A stretch of DNA of 64,000 nt from Trichobilharzia szidati (taxonomy: Eukaryota; Platyhelminthes; Trematoda; Strigeidida; Schistosomatidae), in the NCBI GenBank assembly GCA_944472155.2, contig OX235274.1, positions 31,494,052 through 31,558,051 on the forward strand. The letters are read 5' to 3'. The notes under the pieces are model-generated. The model was given only the letters and a program-made list of their open reading frames with translations. It did not search any database and was not told where the DNA came from. Every line of letters begins with the position of its first letter. The stretch's first letter is position 1. Made by a program: the position numbers and the translations under genes. Positions 1 through 11,189 of this stretch are shown here, piece by piece.

Positions 1-147
1 GAGAGGAGGAGATGAGAGACTATGGGCAATCGTGGGGCCAGCCAAAGAGGACTGCAGAAAATAGAACGAAATGGAGACGTGTTGTTGACGCCCTCTATGT
101 CCCATTCAGAGCCCAAGGGAACAATAATAATAATAGTAATAAGGACC
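1..147 (+). mobile_element. RTE-type LINE, 3' terminal fragment
   Basis: The last coding bases and the 3' end of an RTE (SR2/SR3-like) LINE cut by the window edge. The text matches the ends at 52.06-52.2 kb and 35.15-35.29 kb: a 'gagaggaggagatga' stretch, then 'gcagaaaatagaacgaaatg', then a 'gccctctatgtcccattcag' stretch and an AAT-rich tail. No open frame is kept. The rest of the copy lies left of the window. Confidence 0.8.
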
Positions 148-597
148 TATTGAAAGAGACAATCGGAAAAATTTTAATAAAATATTAAAAAAAACTAAAT
201 TAACCTTCCAAGTGTAAAAAAAATAATCATGGATATACTGAGAAGGAATAATAAAATATCACAATATGAATCAAGTAATACATTGAAAATTAACAACATA
301 AAGCAGACACTGGAAAATGCAAGTGCAAATCACATTCACATTTTTTTTTGTAATCTCATACTGAGATTTTAAAAAAATTTACTTAATCAGGCAGTGTTAT
401 ATGAACGTTGCTCACATTACAGAGACTACTAACTTACCTCTTCAGAAGCGTTCTACAAAAATCATATAGCATGAACTAAAATTAAATCTGATTTAAAGTG
501 AAAACAATGTGCTTATTGGGCTTTGGAGTTCTACTTTGGGGCTCTTGATAAGTCTTCATAAGCAGATATGAAAAGTATATTCTATGTTCTCGTGGAA

Positions 598-600
<3 letters not shown>
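148..600. other. AT-rich non-coding stretch
   Basis: No coding frame or recognisable repeat. A short possible frame over the following TA tract is an artefact of low complexity. Confidence 0.5.

Positions 601-631
<31 letters not shown>
601..631. repeat. (TA)n microsatellite
   Basis: About 15 TA dinucleotides in a row. Likely length-polymorphic. Confidence 0.95.
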
Positions 632-634
<3 letters not shown>

Positions 635-955
635 AAGTGCAACTCAAAGACGTACGTAAATGACAATAAGAGAAAACATCTAATATTACTTTGGATTCAT
701 CCACGCCAAATGATAAAAATTCAATCAATAGGAAATGAGAACTTGTACAACAACTTGTGCCGGAACTTAACTTAGCTCATCAGCTTAAGCATTCACCTTG
801 CAATCGCGGGGTCACGATTGCGAGTGTCGTTCCACCTACTTCAGCTTGAGCAAATGGGTAGCACCATTAGCCCTCGGACAATAAATGTGGCTTTAGCCTG
901 ATAAAGGTCCGAACAAAACACAAAATAGTATAACTTGTGCTTGAATGTAAATTAA
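632..955. other. unassigned intergenic DNA
   Basis: Around 790-910 lies a GC-richer block that could be an old SINE, but I could not place A and B boxes or a second copy in the window. Confidence 0.4.
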
Positions 956-1215
956 CTAATATAATATTATCGCCTCTACTTTTTTTTCATTCCATGCGTT
1001 TCGAGTGAAATATAGGGCTTCAGGCTTGATGCCTTGAAGTTCCCGTAGCGACGGTGTTTTTTTATGCGGTGAGGTTTGCTCGCCTCATGCCCAATGCTAC
1101 TTCGTTTCTTACTGGATGAGGTTTAGGAGTGCATCTGTCGGGAATCCAACCCCTGACCACGCGTGTGCTTGACGAACATTCTAACAAAAAGAATCACCGA
1201 CGCACAATACGAATA
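956..1215 (-). mobile_element. tRNA-derived SINE with RTE-like tail
   Basis: Old minus-strand copy of the family also seen at 60195-60470 (minus) and 30405-30655 (plus). The tRNA-like head is at the right (about 1130-1200). The tail at the left reads, on the minus strand, 'gaagccctatatttcactcg', close to the RTE 3' end 'gaagccctatgttccacta' at 52.15 kb. The family is supported by three copies here; the link to RTE is inferred from the tail match. Confidence 0.65.
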
Positions 1216-2796
1216 GCCAATAGTGGATTTGAAGATAAAAATCACAACATGGTAGTAATTTAAGCAAAAACAAAGCCTTGTTTCCACTAAACAACATTTA
1301 AAATCTAAGTTTTACCGATATAAAACGGAATGAAGTATAGCGTCACAATTCAGCCATCCCCATAACTCCGATAGAACGAATTATAGACATATGATCTTGT
1401 GGCTAATTAGGTTGACATATTTTTAAATCGTGTAGACAGATCACATCTAACAACAGGAACAATTATCAGCGTAGATATTCCATACAATTATCAATGACAG
1501 ACATGCGAACAGATAGAAACTGAGTGTATTAAGGTAGTATTTCAGGCTAAGTTGCCACATTTCGAAAGACACAGAGAAAGTGAAAGAGAGTAGAAAGATA
1601 TTTCAGAAGCCACAACTGATATGAGGTTAGAGAAAATAGATATCAATAATAATGGTAGAATTTTAAAAAAAAACCATAAAGGAAGAATATACATTTACTA
1701 CCGTCAGTAATTAGAACCTGTGCCATCAAATCTTTCTAACTATTATTCATTAACGTCCCAGAAGCTTCAGAGATTACTGCTGCGCCACCTCATCCAAACT
1801 TTACTTAGTCTTGCTGGTGTGGCCGCATATAAAATAAGCTTCAGTTACCTCAAAAACTTTCCGTTTTCTGTCTAGCGCTGGTTCTTCGGTTCTAACACGG
1901 AAATACCTATGAATTCCTGTTGTTTCGCATGTCCAAAGATTGATATCTCACCTGAGAAGTATGACAGGGGATGCACTATTGCGCAGTAAAATAGCTTTAT
2001 GATAAGTCGCCGGACATTTACCTGATGAATATATGTTAACAAATGCCACACAAATCTTCTATCGGCCTACTGAGACTCAATGACAAACTCTTTCTTTCAT
2101 TACGACTAGTGGCACTTCTCAAACAATTAACGCAAGCAATTAACGCGCGTTCAACAACTTTTTTTTCTATACCACCTAAAGCGTAAACCACCACCACCGC
2201 CCCGTCGTACATCATTATCGGAGGTTTTACAGGTCTACAACGTCGACTATTTTCGTATTTTCGCTCAGTGCTTAAATGCCTATGCATCCTTTTTTCAATT
2301 TCTCTGCTTGAAATATAACTCATTATATTTGTAACTTAAGTGAGCTACATGTAGCCTAGGTAATAAATCATCTAACATCAAAAGAGAACATTACTTTTTT
2401 CATCAATATAACCGTAAGAAAATTAAACAAGAAATTCGCATAATATATAGCCAACCCTGCTTACATCTGAATAAAAAAAAAAATTACAAGGGACAGAATA
2501 TTCCGCAATACTGCGCTACTAGACAGCACCAGTCACTTTCAAATCAAAATCCTAATGTCGCTTTCCAAAAATTTCGTAGTAATTCCTTTGCCTCTAAATG
2601 AATATGAGCATATTTACTGGATGCTTAACAATCTTCCAGATAAATGATGGATAGGAAAATGCAATGATAATTAAAAGCCGATTTAACAAATTGGGTCACA
2701 TATACAAAGTCACTTTATGTCAGTAAAACATTAGTAAGCAAATCAGGAGAGAAGCGCACATAAGTTCATTCTGAAAAGAAAATAATCAACATTTTA
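1216..2796. other. non-coding DNA left of the LINE palindrome
   Basis: No supported gene. A 95-codon minus-strand frame (2036-2323) has a low-complexity serine/leucine end and no known motif. An exon-like stretch before a GT near 1840-1930 (minus) could not be assigned. It may be intron or 3' flank of the sorting-nexin gene at 11-12 kb, whose direction of transcription points here. Confidence 0.35.
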
Positions 2797-3223
2797 ATTT
2801 ACAATAATAATTTGCTTCATTAGAGAAACAGTACTTGTGATACAGAATGGAATTCTCAGCATTTCACTACAGTATTGCATCCAGTTTGTACATTAACAAT
2901 AAATAAAATTCTACATAGATTATGGGTAGTCTCAGTTAATTTTGACAACAACATATTAGCATATCGGTAGCAAAGCCAAAAGTGAACAGAATGTTTGAAG
3001 GTGTTAGAAAAGTAGATACTAGCATATTTACTGGCGTAAGCGGTAACAAAAGGTCGAGATATACAGAGTGTGAAAGAACGAAGAAGAATGTTTTAAGTAG
3101 AGTTTGTAAGGAAGAGAGAAACAAAACAGCACATAACAAAAACAAAAAAGAGAAAAGGAAAAGAAAGAAAGAAAACGTTGTACCTATAAATGATATGAGT
3201 TGGAAAGACGAGGTCCAATTGTT

Positions 3224-6025
3224 CTACTGACTATTTAATAAGTTATAAGTTTCACGCCTAATGCTTTCTTTATCGCACAGAACACGAGCCAAGTAGGGTA
3301 TGGTTGAGTTTTTGTACTTGCTAGTGCGAGCATATAGTTTTCTATATAGGCTTCTGGTTTTGCCTGATGAGATACAAGGGGAGAGTTGTGAATGAAGAGG
3401 GTGGTGTGAGTTAGATAGAATGGATTTGGCCCATTTTTCACATGAGTCCAAGTGCCTGTCAACCAGAATATTAACAAGCTGGTTAAGTGGCACATTGCTT
3501 ACCCTGCTGACAACCTTTAACATCCTACGTAATAAGATATAGTCCTTCTTCAGTAGCCCTGGAAAAACTAAGGGGGAACAATAGAGAATAATAGGCAGGA
3601 TGCAAGAGTTAACGAATCGTAAGAGTAAGGGTTGGGTTATTCCAGAATGTCTTAACTTCTTGATGTAGAAGGTAAGACGGAATATTTTCTTAGAAATCAT
3701 CAAGATATGAGACGACCAGGAAAGATCAGCAGATAGAATGACGCCAAGATATTTAATTTCCGACTTGGTCTCTATTTCAGTGCCATCTATGTTGCACACC
3801 TCGTGAGTGCTAACCAGTTTGTTTAGGTCAGATTTATGCCTAAAGGTGAAATTGACTGTTTGACATTTAGAGGGATTTAAGGTAAGACCGTTTTCCTTGG
3901 ACCACTGGCTGATTTCTGATAAAAAGCCATTTAGTTTGGAGCAGTCACTTTGACACTTGACAGGCAAAGATACAGTCAGATCGTCAGCATATTTAACAAA
4001 ATTAATGTCATTTGAAGATGGTAAGTCATGTAGAAAGAAAGAAAAGAGAAGTGGGGAGAGTACAGCACCTTGGGGGACACCAGCTTCAGTGAGCACAGCA
4101 GAGGAGGATTTACCTTTGTATACAGTGTACTGCATTCTGTTTGAGAAATAGGAATGCAACCAGTTTGTGACCCAGGACTCAGTTTGTGTCATCGAGAGCT
4201 TATTTAGCAAGAGACATCTAGGTACAGAGTCAAAAGCAGAAGTGAAGTCGAGAAACGTGCAGCGGACGTATTTGGCACCTTTATCTAATGATGAGACGAT
4301 ACTGTTGTGTAAGACGGCTGCAGCATCTAAAGTGCTCCTACCCTGTCTATATGCAAATTGTTTGGGGTCTTCAAAACTTTTAAGGGAGGGTTCAAGTTTA
4401 AGAAGTACTAGTTTTTCCATCAGCTTTAGAAACGGGGAAGTAATGGCAATGGGTCTGAACTTTACGTTCTTGCTATTTCCAGGTTTAGGGACAGGGACTA
4501 TTTTAATGTCTTTCCATGCAACAGGTACAACGTTTTTGGAAAAAGAAACGTTTAGGATGTTAGTAAGTGGAGAACATAAAGCATCTGCACATTGTTTTAG
4601 AACATAAGCAGGTACACCATCAGGGCCAAGGCTACGTGAGGGCTTAAGCGTTTTAAGACATTTTAGAACATCAAGAGTATTAAAGTCATGAAAGTTATCA
4701 ACTGCGTGATTTGTAACACTAGAAGTAATTATAGTAGAAGGAGAAGGCATAAAAGACTGATTAAGAGCGTTAACATCATAAGAGGGGAAAACATTGCATC
4801 GCTTACCATTGCCAGTAATTTCATTAAAAGGTTTCCACATGCTGATAGGAGATTTGCATGATAGAAGTGTATGATTATACATAGCATTGAAATTTTTGAT
4901 TTCAGATTTGATTAGAGCATTAATCTTTTTGAGTCCTAACTTGTCTTTGGATTTGTATAATGTTTCTTTTTGCCTGCGAAGTTGTTTGAGATAAGGAGAT
5001 GAGAAGCGGTCGAGGCGTTTGAATAGTGTTTGTTTGGGACAGCATATATCAAGGCAGGACTTAAGATAATCCGTTATATTGACAATTGTGTCATCTAATG
5101 AACTTTCATGGAATAAATCCCAGTTAGTATATTTTAACATGCATCTGAGATTGAGTAAGTTGTCGGATGAGTAGCATCTTTGTTGTGCTTTCATAGACAG
5201 ATGTGAGAAGACTTTAATATGTGTTTTGCTGCATATTTTCGGTAGAACACGAGCAATAGAGTGATCAGAGTTGAGGATCGGTGCACGTTTACGTGTTTCA
5301 AATATTCCATCGTCATTTGTAAAAACTAAATCAAGTGTTTTGTCAAGTCGAGTGGGAAATTTGACAATGTTTGAGTGACCAAGTGCTCTAAGGAAAGATC
5401 AATCTGACGAGTTGAAGTCCCCAGTAATAACAGATAGAAAGTTGTCGAAGTTGGCAGTGGCAAGCATGGTGAATTCATCAGCAAAATTTGAAAGATTAGA
5501 TAGTGAGCAACTTGGAGAAATGTACATGTTTGTAATAAAGATATGGTTATATTTGGGGAGATGTTTGGGACGACATTTAACGGTAATACAGTCTATGAAG
5601 TCATTTGAGAATGATAAGCAAACATTATTAGAAATAGACCATTTGGAGTTTATAAAAGTTGCAACGCCGCCCCCATTTTTCTTATTACAATATTGTCAGT
5701 CTTGTCTAAATAGGATGAAGTCCTTTAGTGAGATGAGATTGTCATCATACAGTTCATGTAACCATGTTTCTTGTAATGTGATTATCGCAGTATATTGATA
5801 GGTGTCAGTGGACATCAGAGATTGCAGGTACATTATCTTGTTAGGCAGAGAGCGGCAGTTAGTGTTCATTATGACAGGAACCGTAGTTATGTGAATTGGT
5901 GTACGTTTAAGAGCTCTCTGCCAACCACTACGATGCTTCCTCTTTGATTTCTTGGGAATATGGAAGTCATTGGGTCTTAAATGATTGATAAAGTTACGAG
6001 AGTAAATAATCCGGTTCGAATTCAT
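3224..6025 (-). pseudogene. LINE endonuclease/reverse transcriptase, two nonsense codons
   Basis: The reading frame has exactly the length of the intact right-arm gene (2802 bp from the shared ATG, no indels), but two codons are stops: 5696-5698 (CGA to TGA, just after 'FILFRQD' in the endonuclease) and 5399-5401 (TGC to TGA, just after 'GDFNSSD'). The region from 5194 down is open for 656 codons and keeps the whole RT domain, with 'FLDFTSAFDSV', 'GVPQGAVLSPLL' and the catalytic 'YADD'. It differs from the right arm at a few residues (for example KYTNWD against KNTNWD, ITGN against VTGN, SGKTRS against SGRTRS). Family knowledge: the apurinic-type endonuclease nicks the target and the RT copies the element RNA there. 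With both stops this copy should not make a complete enzyme. Confidence 0.85.
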
Positions 6026-6088
6026 ATTTAGGTGATAAATGATGAGCGTAAACAGTAGATTGGATGCAATATATAGATAGTAGAATAG

Positions 6089-6120
6089 TTGGCGGCGACA
6101 TGTTCCAATTTTTGGGCCAG
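6089..6120. other. 32 bp asymmetric centre of the LINE palindrome
   Basis: Exact inverted copies meet on both sides: the 28 bases ending at 6088 are the reverse complement of those starting at 6121. The 32 bp between have no inverted partner. They continue the left copy's frame, so they are most simply the left copy's extra 5' sequence. Confidence 0.8.
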
Positions 6121-9100
6121 CTATTCTACTATCTATATATTGCATCCAATCTACTGTTTACGCTCATCATTTATCACCTAAATATGAATTCGAACAGGAT
6201 TATTTACTCTCGTAACTTTATCAATCATTTAAGACCCAATGACTTCCATATTCCCAAGAAATCAAAGAGGAAGCATCGTAGTGGTTGGCAGAGAGCTCTT
6301 AAACGTACACCAATTCACATAACTACGGTCCCTGTCATAATGAACACTAACTGCCGCTCTCTGCCTAACAAGATAATGTACCTGCAATCTCTGATGTACA
6401 CTGACACCTATCAATATACTGCGATAATCACATTACAAGAAACATGGTTACATGAACTGTATGATGACAATCTCATCTCACTAAAGGACTTCATCCTATT
6501 TAGACAAGACCGACAATGTTGTAATAAGAAAAATAGGGGAGGCGTTGCAACTTTTATAAACTCCAAATGGTCTGTTTTTAATAATGTTTGCTTATCATTC
6601 TCAAATGACTTCATATACTGTATCACCGTCAAATGTCGTCCCAAACATCTCCCCAAATATAAACATATCTTTATTACAAACATGTACATTTCTCCAAGTT
6701 GCTCACTATCTAATCTTTCAAATTTTGCTGATGAATTCACCATGCTTGCCACTGCCAACTTCGACAACTCTCTATCTGTTATTACTGGGGACTTCAACTC
6801 GTCAGATTGCTCTTTCCTTAGAGCACTTGGTCACTCAAACATTGTCAAATTTCCCACTCGACTTGACAAAACACTTGATTTAGTTTTTACAAATGACGAT
6901 GGAATATTTGAAACACGTAAACGTGCACCGATCCTCAACTCTGATCACTCTATTGTTCGTGTTCTACCGAAAATATGCAGCAAAACACATATTAAAGTCT
7001 TCTCACATCTGTCTATGAAAGCACAACAAAGATGCTACTCATCCGACAACTTACTCAATCTCAGATGCATGTTAAAAAATACTAACTGGGATTTATTCCA
7101 TGAAAGTTCATTAGATGACACAATTGTCAATATAACGGATTATCTTAAGTTCTGCCTTGATATATGCTGTCCCAAACAAACACTATTCAAACGCCTCGAC
7201 CGCTTCTCATCTCCTTATCTCAAACAACTTCGCAGGCAAAAAGAAACATTATACAAATCCAAAGACAAGTTAGGACTCAAAAAGATTAATGCTCTAATCA
7301 AATCTGAAATCAAAAATTTCAATGCTATGTATAATCATACACTTCTATCATGCAAATCTCCTATCAGCATGTGGAAACCTTTTAATGAAGTTACTGGCAA
7401 TGGTAAGCGATGCAATGTTTTCCCCTCTTATGATGTTAACGCTCTTAATCAGTCTTTTATGCGTTCTCCTTCTACTATAATTACTTCTAGTGTTACAAAT
7501 CACGCAGTTGATAACTTTCATGACTTTAATACTCTTGATGTTCTAAAATGTCTTAAAACGCTTAAGCCCTCACGTAGCCTTGGCCCTGATGGTGTACCTG
7601 CTTATGTTCTAAAACAATGTGCAGATGCTTTATGTTCTCCACTTACTAACATCCTAAACGTTTCTTTTTCCAAAAACGTTGTACCTGTTGCATGGAAAGA
7701 CATTAAAATAGTCCCTGTCCCTAAACCTGGAAATAGCAAGAACGTAAAGTTCAGACCCATTGCCATTACTTCCCCGTTTCTAAAGCTGATGGAAAAACTA
7801 GTACTTCTTAAACTTGAACCCTCCCTTAAAAGTTTTGAAGACCCCAAACAATTTGCATATAGACAGGGTAGGAGCACTTTAGATGCTGCAGCCGTCTTAC
7901 ACAACAGTATCGTCTCATCATTAGATAAAGGTGCCAAATACGTCCGCTGCACGTTTCTCGACTTCACTTCTGCTTTCGACTCTGTACCTAGATGTCTCTT
8001 GCTAAATAAGCTCTCGATGACACAAACTGAGTCCTGGGTCACAAACTGGTTGCATTCCTATTTCTCAAACAGAATGCAGTACACTGTATACAAAGGTAAA
8101 TCCTCCTCTGCTGTGCTCACTGAAGCTGGTGTCCCCCAAGGTGCTGTACTCTCCCCACTTCTCTTTTCTTTCTTTCTACATGACTTACCATCTTCAAATG
8201 ACATTAATTTTGTTAAATATGCTGACGATCTGACTGTATCTTTGCCTGTCAAGTGTCAAAGTGACTGCTCCAAACTAAATGGCTTTTTATCAGAAATCAG
8301 CCAGTGGTCCAAGGAAAACGGTCTTACCTTAAATCCCTCTAAATGTCAAACAGTCAATTTCACCTTTAGGCATAAATCTGACCTAAACAAACTGGTTAGC
8401 ACTCACGAGGTGTGCAACATAGATGGCACTGAAATAGAGACCAAGTCGGAAATTAAATATCTTGGCGTCATTCTATCTGCTGATCTTTCCTGGTCGTCTC
8501 ATATCTTGATGATTTCTAAGAAAATATTCCGTCTTACCTTCTACATCAAGAAGTTAAGACATTCTGGAATAACCCAACCCTTACTCTTACGATTCGTTAA
8601 CTCTTGCATCCTGCCTATTATTCTCTATTGTTCCCCCTTAGTTTTTCCAGGGCTACTGAAGAAGGACTATATCTTATTACGTAGGATGTTAAAGGTTGTC
8701 AGCAGGGTAAGCAACGTGCCACTTAACCAGCTTGTTAATATTCTGGTCGACAGGCACTTGGACTCATGTGAAAAATGGGCTAAATCCATTCTATCTAACT
8801 CACACCACCCTCTTCATTCACAACTCTCCCCTTGTATCTCATCAGGCAGAACCAGAAGCCTATATAGAAAACTATATGCTCGCACTAGCAAGTACAAAAA
8901 CTCAACCATACCCTACTTAGCTCGTGTTCTGTGCGATAAAGAAAGCATTAGGCGTGAAACTTATAACTTATTAAATAGTCAGTAGAACAATTGGATCTCG
9001 TCTTTCCAACTCATATCATTTATAGGTACAACGTTTTCTTTCTTTCTTTTCCTTTTCTCTTTTTTTTTTGTTATGTGCTGTTTTGTTTCTCTCTTCCTTA

Positions 9101-9414
9101 CAAACTCTACTTAAAACATTCTTCTTCGTTCTTTCACACTCTGTATATCTCGACCTTTTGTTACCGCTTACGCCAGTAAATATGCTAGTATCTACTTTTC
9201 TAACACCTTCAAACATTCTGTTCACTTTTGGCTTTGCTACCGATATGCTAATATGTTGTTGTCAAAATTAACTGAGACTACCCATAATCTATGTAGAATT
9301 TTATTTATTGTTAATGTACAAACTGGATGCAATACTGTAGTGAAATGCTGAGAATTCCATTCTGTATCACAAGTACTGTTTTGGAATAAAGCAAATTATT
9401 ATTATTATTATTAC
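6121..9414 (+). mobile_element. CR1/Rex1-like LINE, intact right arm of palindrome
   Basis: Complete LINE in plus orientation: short 5' leader 6121-6183, one ORF 6184-8985, 3' UTR of about 400 bp, a 'ggaataaagc' signal near 9381 and a (ATT)n tail to 9414. The clade call (CR1/Rex1 group of the Jockey superfamily) rests on the RT motifs and the 'QFAYRQGRSTLDA' block; SR1 is the classic schistosome CR1-type element, but I cannot say this is SR1. No clear target-site duplication was found. 5'-truncated relatives are at 43666-44325 (young) and 38060-39010 (old). Confidence 0.85.
6184..8985 (+). CDS. LINE endonuclease/reverse transcriptase (intact)
   Basis: A 933-residue protein. The ATG at 6184 is preferred because upstream in-frame codons to 6064 lie in the palindrome centre and left arm. 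The endonuclease spans about residues 45-260: 'NTNCRSLPNK', 'LQETWLHEL' with the metal-binding Glu, 'TGDFNSSD' near 203 and 'LNSDHSIVR' near 253. The RT follows from about 400: 'SRSLGPDGVPAYVLK', 'FRPIAITSPFLKLMEKLV', 'FLDFTSAFDSV', 'GVPQGAVLSPLL', and catalytic 'YADD' at 679-682, then 'EIKYLGVILSADLSW'. It acts in the nucleus by target-primed reverse transcription. No ORF1 (nucleic-acid chaperone) is seen upstream, and the short leader leaves no room for one. All catalytic motifs are present, so the protein may be active, although the copy may lack a complete 5' end. Confidence 0.9.
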   Translation: MNSNRIIYSRNFINHLRPNDFHIPKKSKRKHRSGWQRALKRTPIHITTVPVIMNTNCRSLPNKIMYLQSLMYTDTYQYTAIITLQETWLHELYDDNLISLKDFILFRQDRQCCNKKNRGGVATFINSKWSVFNNVCLSFSNDFIYCITVKCRPKHLPKYKHIFITNMYISPSCSLSNLSNFADEFTMLATANFDNSLSVITGDFNSSDCSFLRALGHSNIVKFPTRLDKTLDLVFTNDDGIFETRKRAPILNSDHSIVRVLPKICSKTHIKVFSHLSMKAQQRCYSSDNLLNLRCMLKNTNWDLFHESSLDDTIVNITDYLKFCLDICCPKQTLFKRLDRFSSPYLKQLRRQKETLYKSKDKLGLKKINALIKSEIKNFNAMYNHTLLSCKSPISMWKPFNEVTGNGKRCNVFPSYDVNALNQSFMRSPSTIITSSVTNHAVDNFHDFNTLDVLKCLKTLKPSRSLGPDGVPAYVLKQCADALCSPLTNILNVSFSKNVVPVAWKDIKIVPVPKPGNSKNVKFRPIAITSPFLKLMEKLVLLKLEPSLKSFEDPKQFAYRQGRSTLDAAAVLHNSIVSSLDKGAKYVRCTFLDFTSAFDSVPRCLLLNKLSMTQTESWVTNWLHSYFSNRMQYTVYKGKSSSAVLTEAGVPQGAVLSPLLFSFFLHDLPSSNDINFVKYADDLTVSLPVKCQSDCSKLNGFLSEISQWSKENGLTLNPSKCQTVNFTFRHKSDLNKLVSTHEVCNIDGTEIETKSEIKYLGVILSADLSWSSHILMISKKIFRLTFYIKKLRHSGITQPLLLRFVNSCILPIILYCSPLVFPGLLKKDYILLRRMLKVVSRVSNVPLNQLVNILVDRHLDSCEKWAKSILSNSHHPLHSQLSPCISSGRTRSLYRKLYARTSKYKNSTIPYLARVLCDKESIRRETYNLLNSQ

Positions 9415-11189
9415 TATAGACATGTACGACAAGTTTTTTTGGATAATTAATAACTTTTATTTCGTGTAAGCGGGTAAGTGATCGACTAACTAAGGAACTA
9501 ACTGAGAAATCAACGTGGAAATTCAAACAGGCATGAATTATTCCAAATTTCACACTTTGAAAAAGCGCATATAAAAGATAATAGACATGTAATTGCACTA
9601 TGATATACAAAAATATGTGAAAGTGAAAATTTAACGAAAAGAAGTGATACCCAGAACTCTGAATTTAATAATAAATAATGCGTGAATACATCTGCTATTA
9701 TAAACAAATCCTTCTTAGCATTTCGAGGAATCCAACTAGTTAATTTGCACCTGCCTACATTGTTTACAGGACAGCGATTGACTCCATGAGTCAATATTTT
9801 TCAACTGTTGCCCAACTTGGGTGAAACATAATAAGTATTCATGCAGTGTTAGGTACGCAAGACATTTCTATAAGATTTATGAAATCCACTCGACTGGGGT
9901 GAGCAGGACGTGTGTTGCATAATCAGAACTGCTACCCTCCTTGACGAGCAATATCAGTATGGTGACATGAACTGATGCACTCTTATGCACAGTTCTAAAA
10001 TAATAAGTTAAGAAAATAAGACTGATTTTATCACAAACCAAGATGTAATGGTAAGTCAATGCACAGCTGTTTTATTCCGTTTGATATGATTATGAACAAT
10101 AAATTGTGTTCGAAACGTCATCCAGTAAATAATAGTTTCACTGTGTGATATATCTAATAAACAAATTAATATGTTTCATTCTAGTTTGAAGCCACCTTAT
10201 CAACATAATAATAATAACGACCAGTCGTGAAGTAATATTTCACATCTGAAACATAAGACTTGCACCTCAAGCATCTTAATATGTCATACAGCGTTAACAA
10301 GACCACCTATTATCAATGTGGAAGTGCATTCTTGTGAATTTGCATGAGACGAAAGACCTCTATAAGTATATTTAAAGTTGGACAAAAATGTAGAGCAGAC
10401 GTTCGTGGCAGGCACTAATTGATGCAAACACTAAATAATTTACCATGAGCTCTATAGGAGACAGAAGCTTTCGAGCAAATAACTCTAGCCAATGCTCACC
10501 TGTCAGGTGACATCCCCTTCTTTCGCTTAAGGTTCCTCATAGCCCTTTTAATCTCTTTAAGTGTTGAGGATTTCGTTTTATTCAACCTACCACGGCTGCC
10601 TTTAAGACTTTTGTTCAAATGACTTCACCACTTATCTCACTTTTTTGTCCCATGAGTTACTTTCTGGGTCATCTTTCTCCGCTTCAAACTCGCTAACCCC
10701 TAATTATATAACAGGAATCATAGAGCAACCTTAGCAGCTACCTGCTACACATTACCATTACTTTCATCTTTTACTTTCGTTGTCCGTCACTTTTTGATGT
10801 TAGTATAGTAGGCTTTTGTTGGGTAGCAATTAGACCATATTCTCTCTTCACAGAAAAGAAGGCAATTAGACCTCCTACCTCTTTATTACAGCTTCTAAAG
10901 GTCAGAAACAGTTAATAATACTGGGCAGATAACAGTAACCAGCTTCTCATGCTGCAGTAGGCCGAGTTATGTTGAAAGCCGGGACCCATTAGATGACTTA
11001 AGAAAGAATTTGAGTGATTAAGTTATAACTTCATTCAGCACAATTAGCAATAAGAGATGTGCCACAGCTCGTGCTAATTAGGTTACTGCACTAAGGTGAA
11101 CAAGATTCTTTTCTTAGATGAGGATATGAAAACAGGATTAATCTTTTACATACATTATGAAAAGATAACTTTCTGTAAAAAGTGCTTAC
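9415..11189. other. intron or flank of sorting-nexin gene; one exon-like piece
   Basis: AT-rich DNA without supported genes. On the minus strand, 10624-10500 is open, very basic (it includes 'STLKEIKRAMRNLKRKKG'), and ends at a consensus donor (ACAG followed by GTGAGC). It could be an exon or an eroded RT fragment; the resemblance to an RT finger block is weak. It does not look like the BAR domain expected downstream of the PX exons. Confidence 0.3.

Larger units (their letters stand above)
2797..6120 (-). mobile_element. CR1/Rex1-like LINE, left arm of palindrome
   Basis: Full-length LINE in minus orientation: 3' end with a short 'aataataa' tail at 2797-2805, 3' UTR 2806-3223, coding region 3224-6025, 5' end near 6120. 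It is a near-perfect reversed copy of the element at 6121-9414; I see only a handful of differences per kilobase. The 32 bp at 6089-6120 extend this copy's 5' end beyond the point where the right copy starts. The flanks left of 2797 and right of 9414 differ, so the palindrome is confined to the two elements. Confidence 0.85.

Noticed and set aside
2036..2323. 95-codon minus frame as a BAR-domain exon of the sorting nexin
   Set aside because: Composition and heptad pattern do not match a BAR helix, and its borders are not splice sites in phase.
4167..4607. 146-codon plus-strand frame over the left LINE arm (and its mirror at 7602-8042)
   Set aside because: It is the antisense shadow of the RT domain; it appears in both arms for that reason only.
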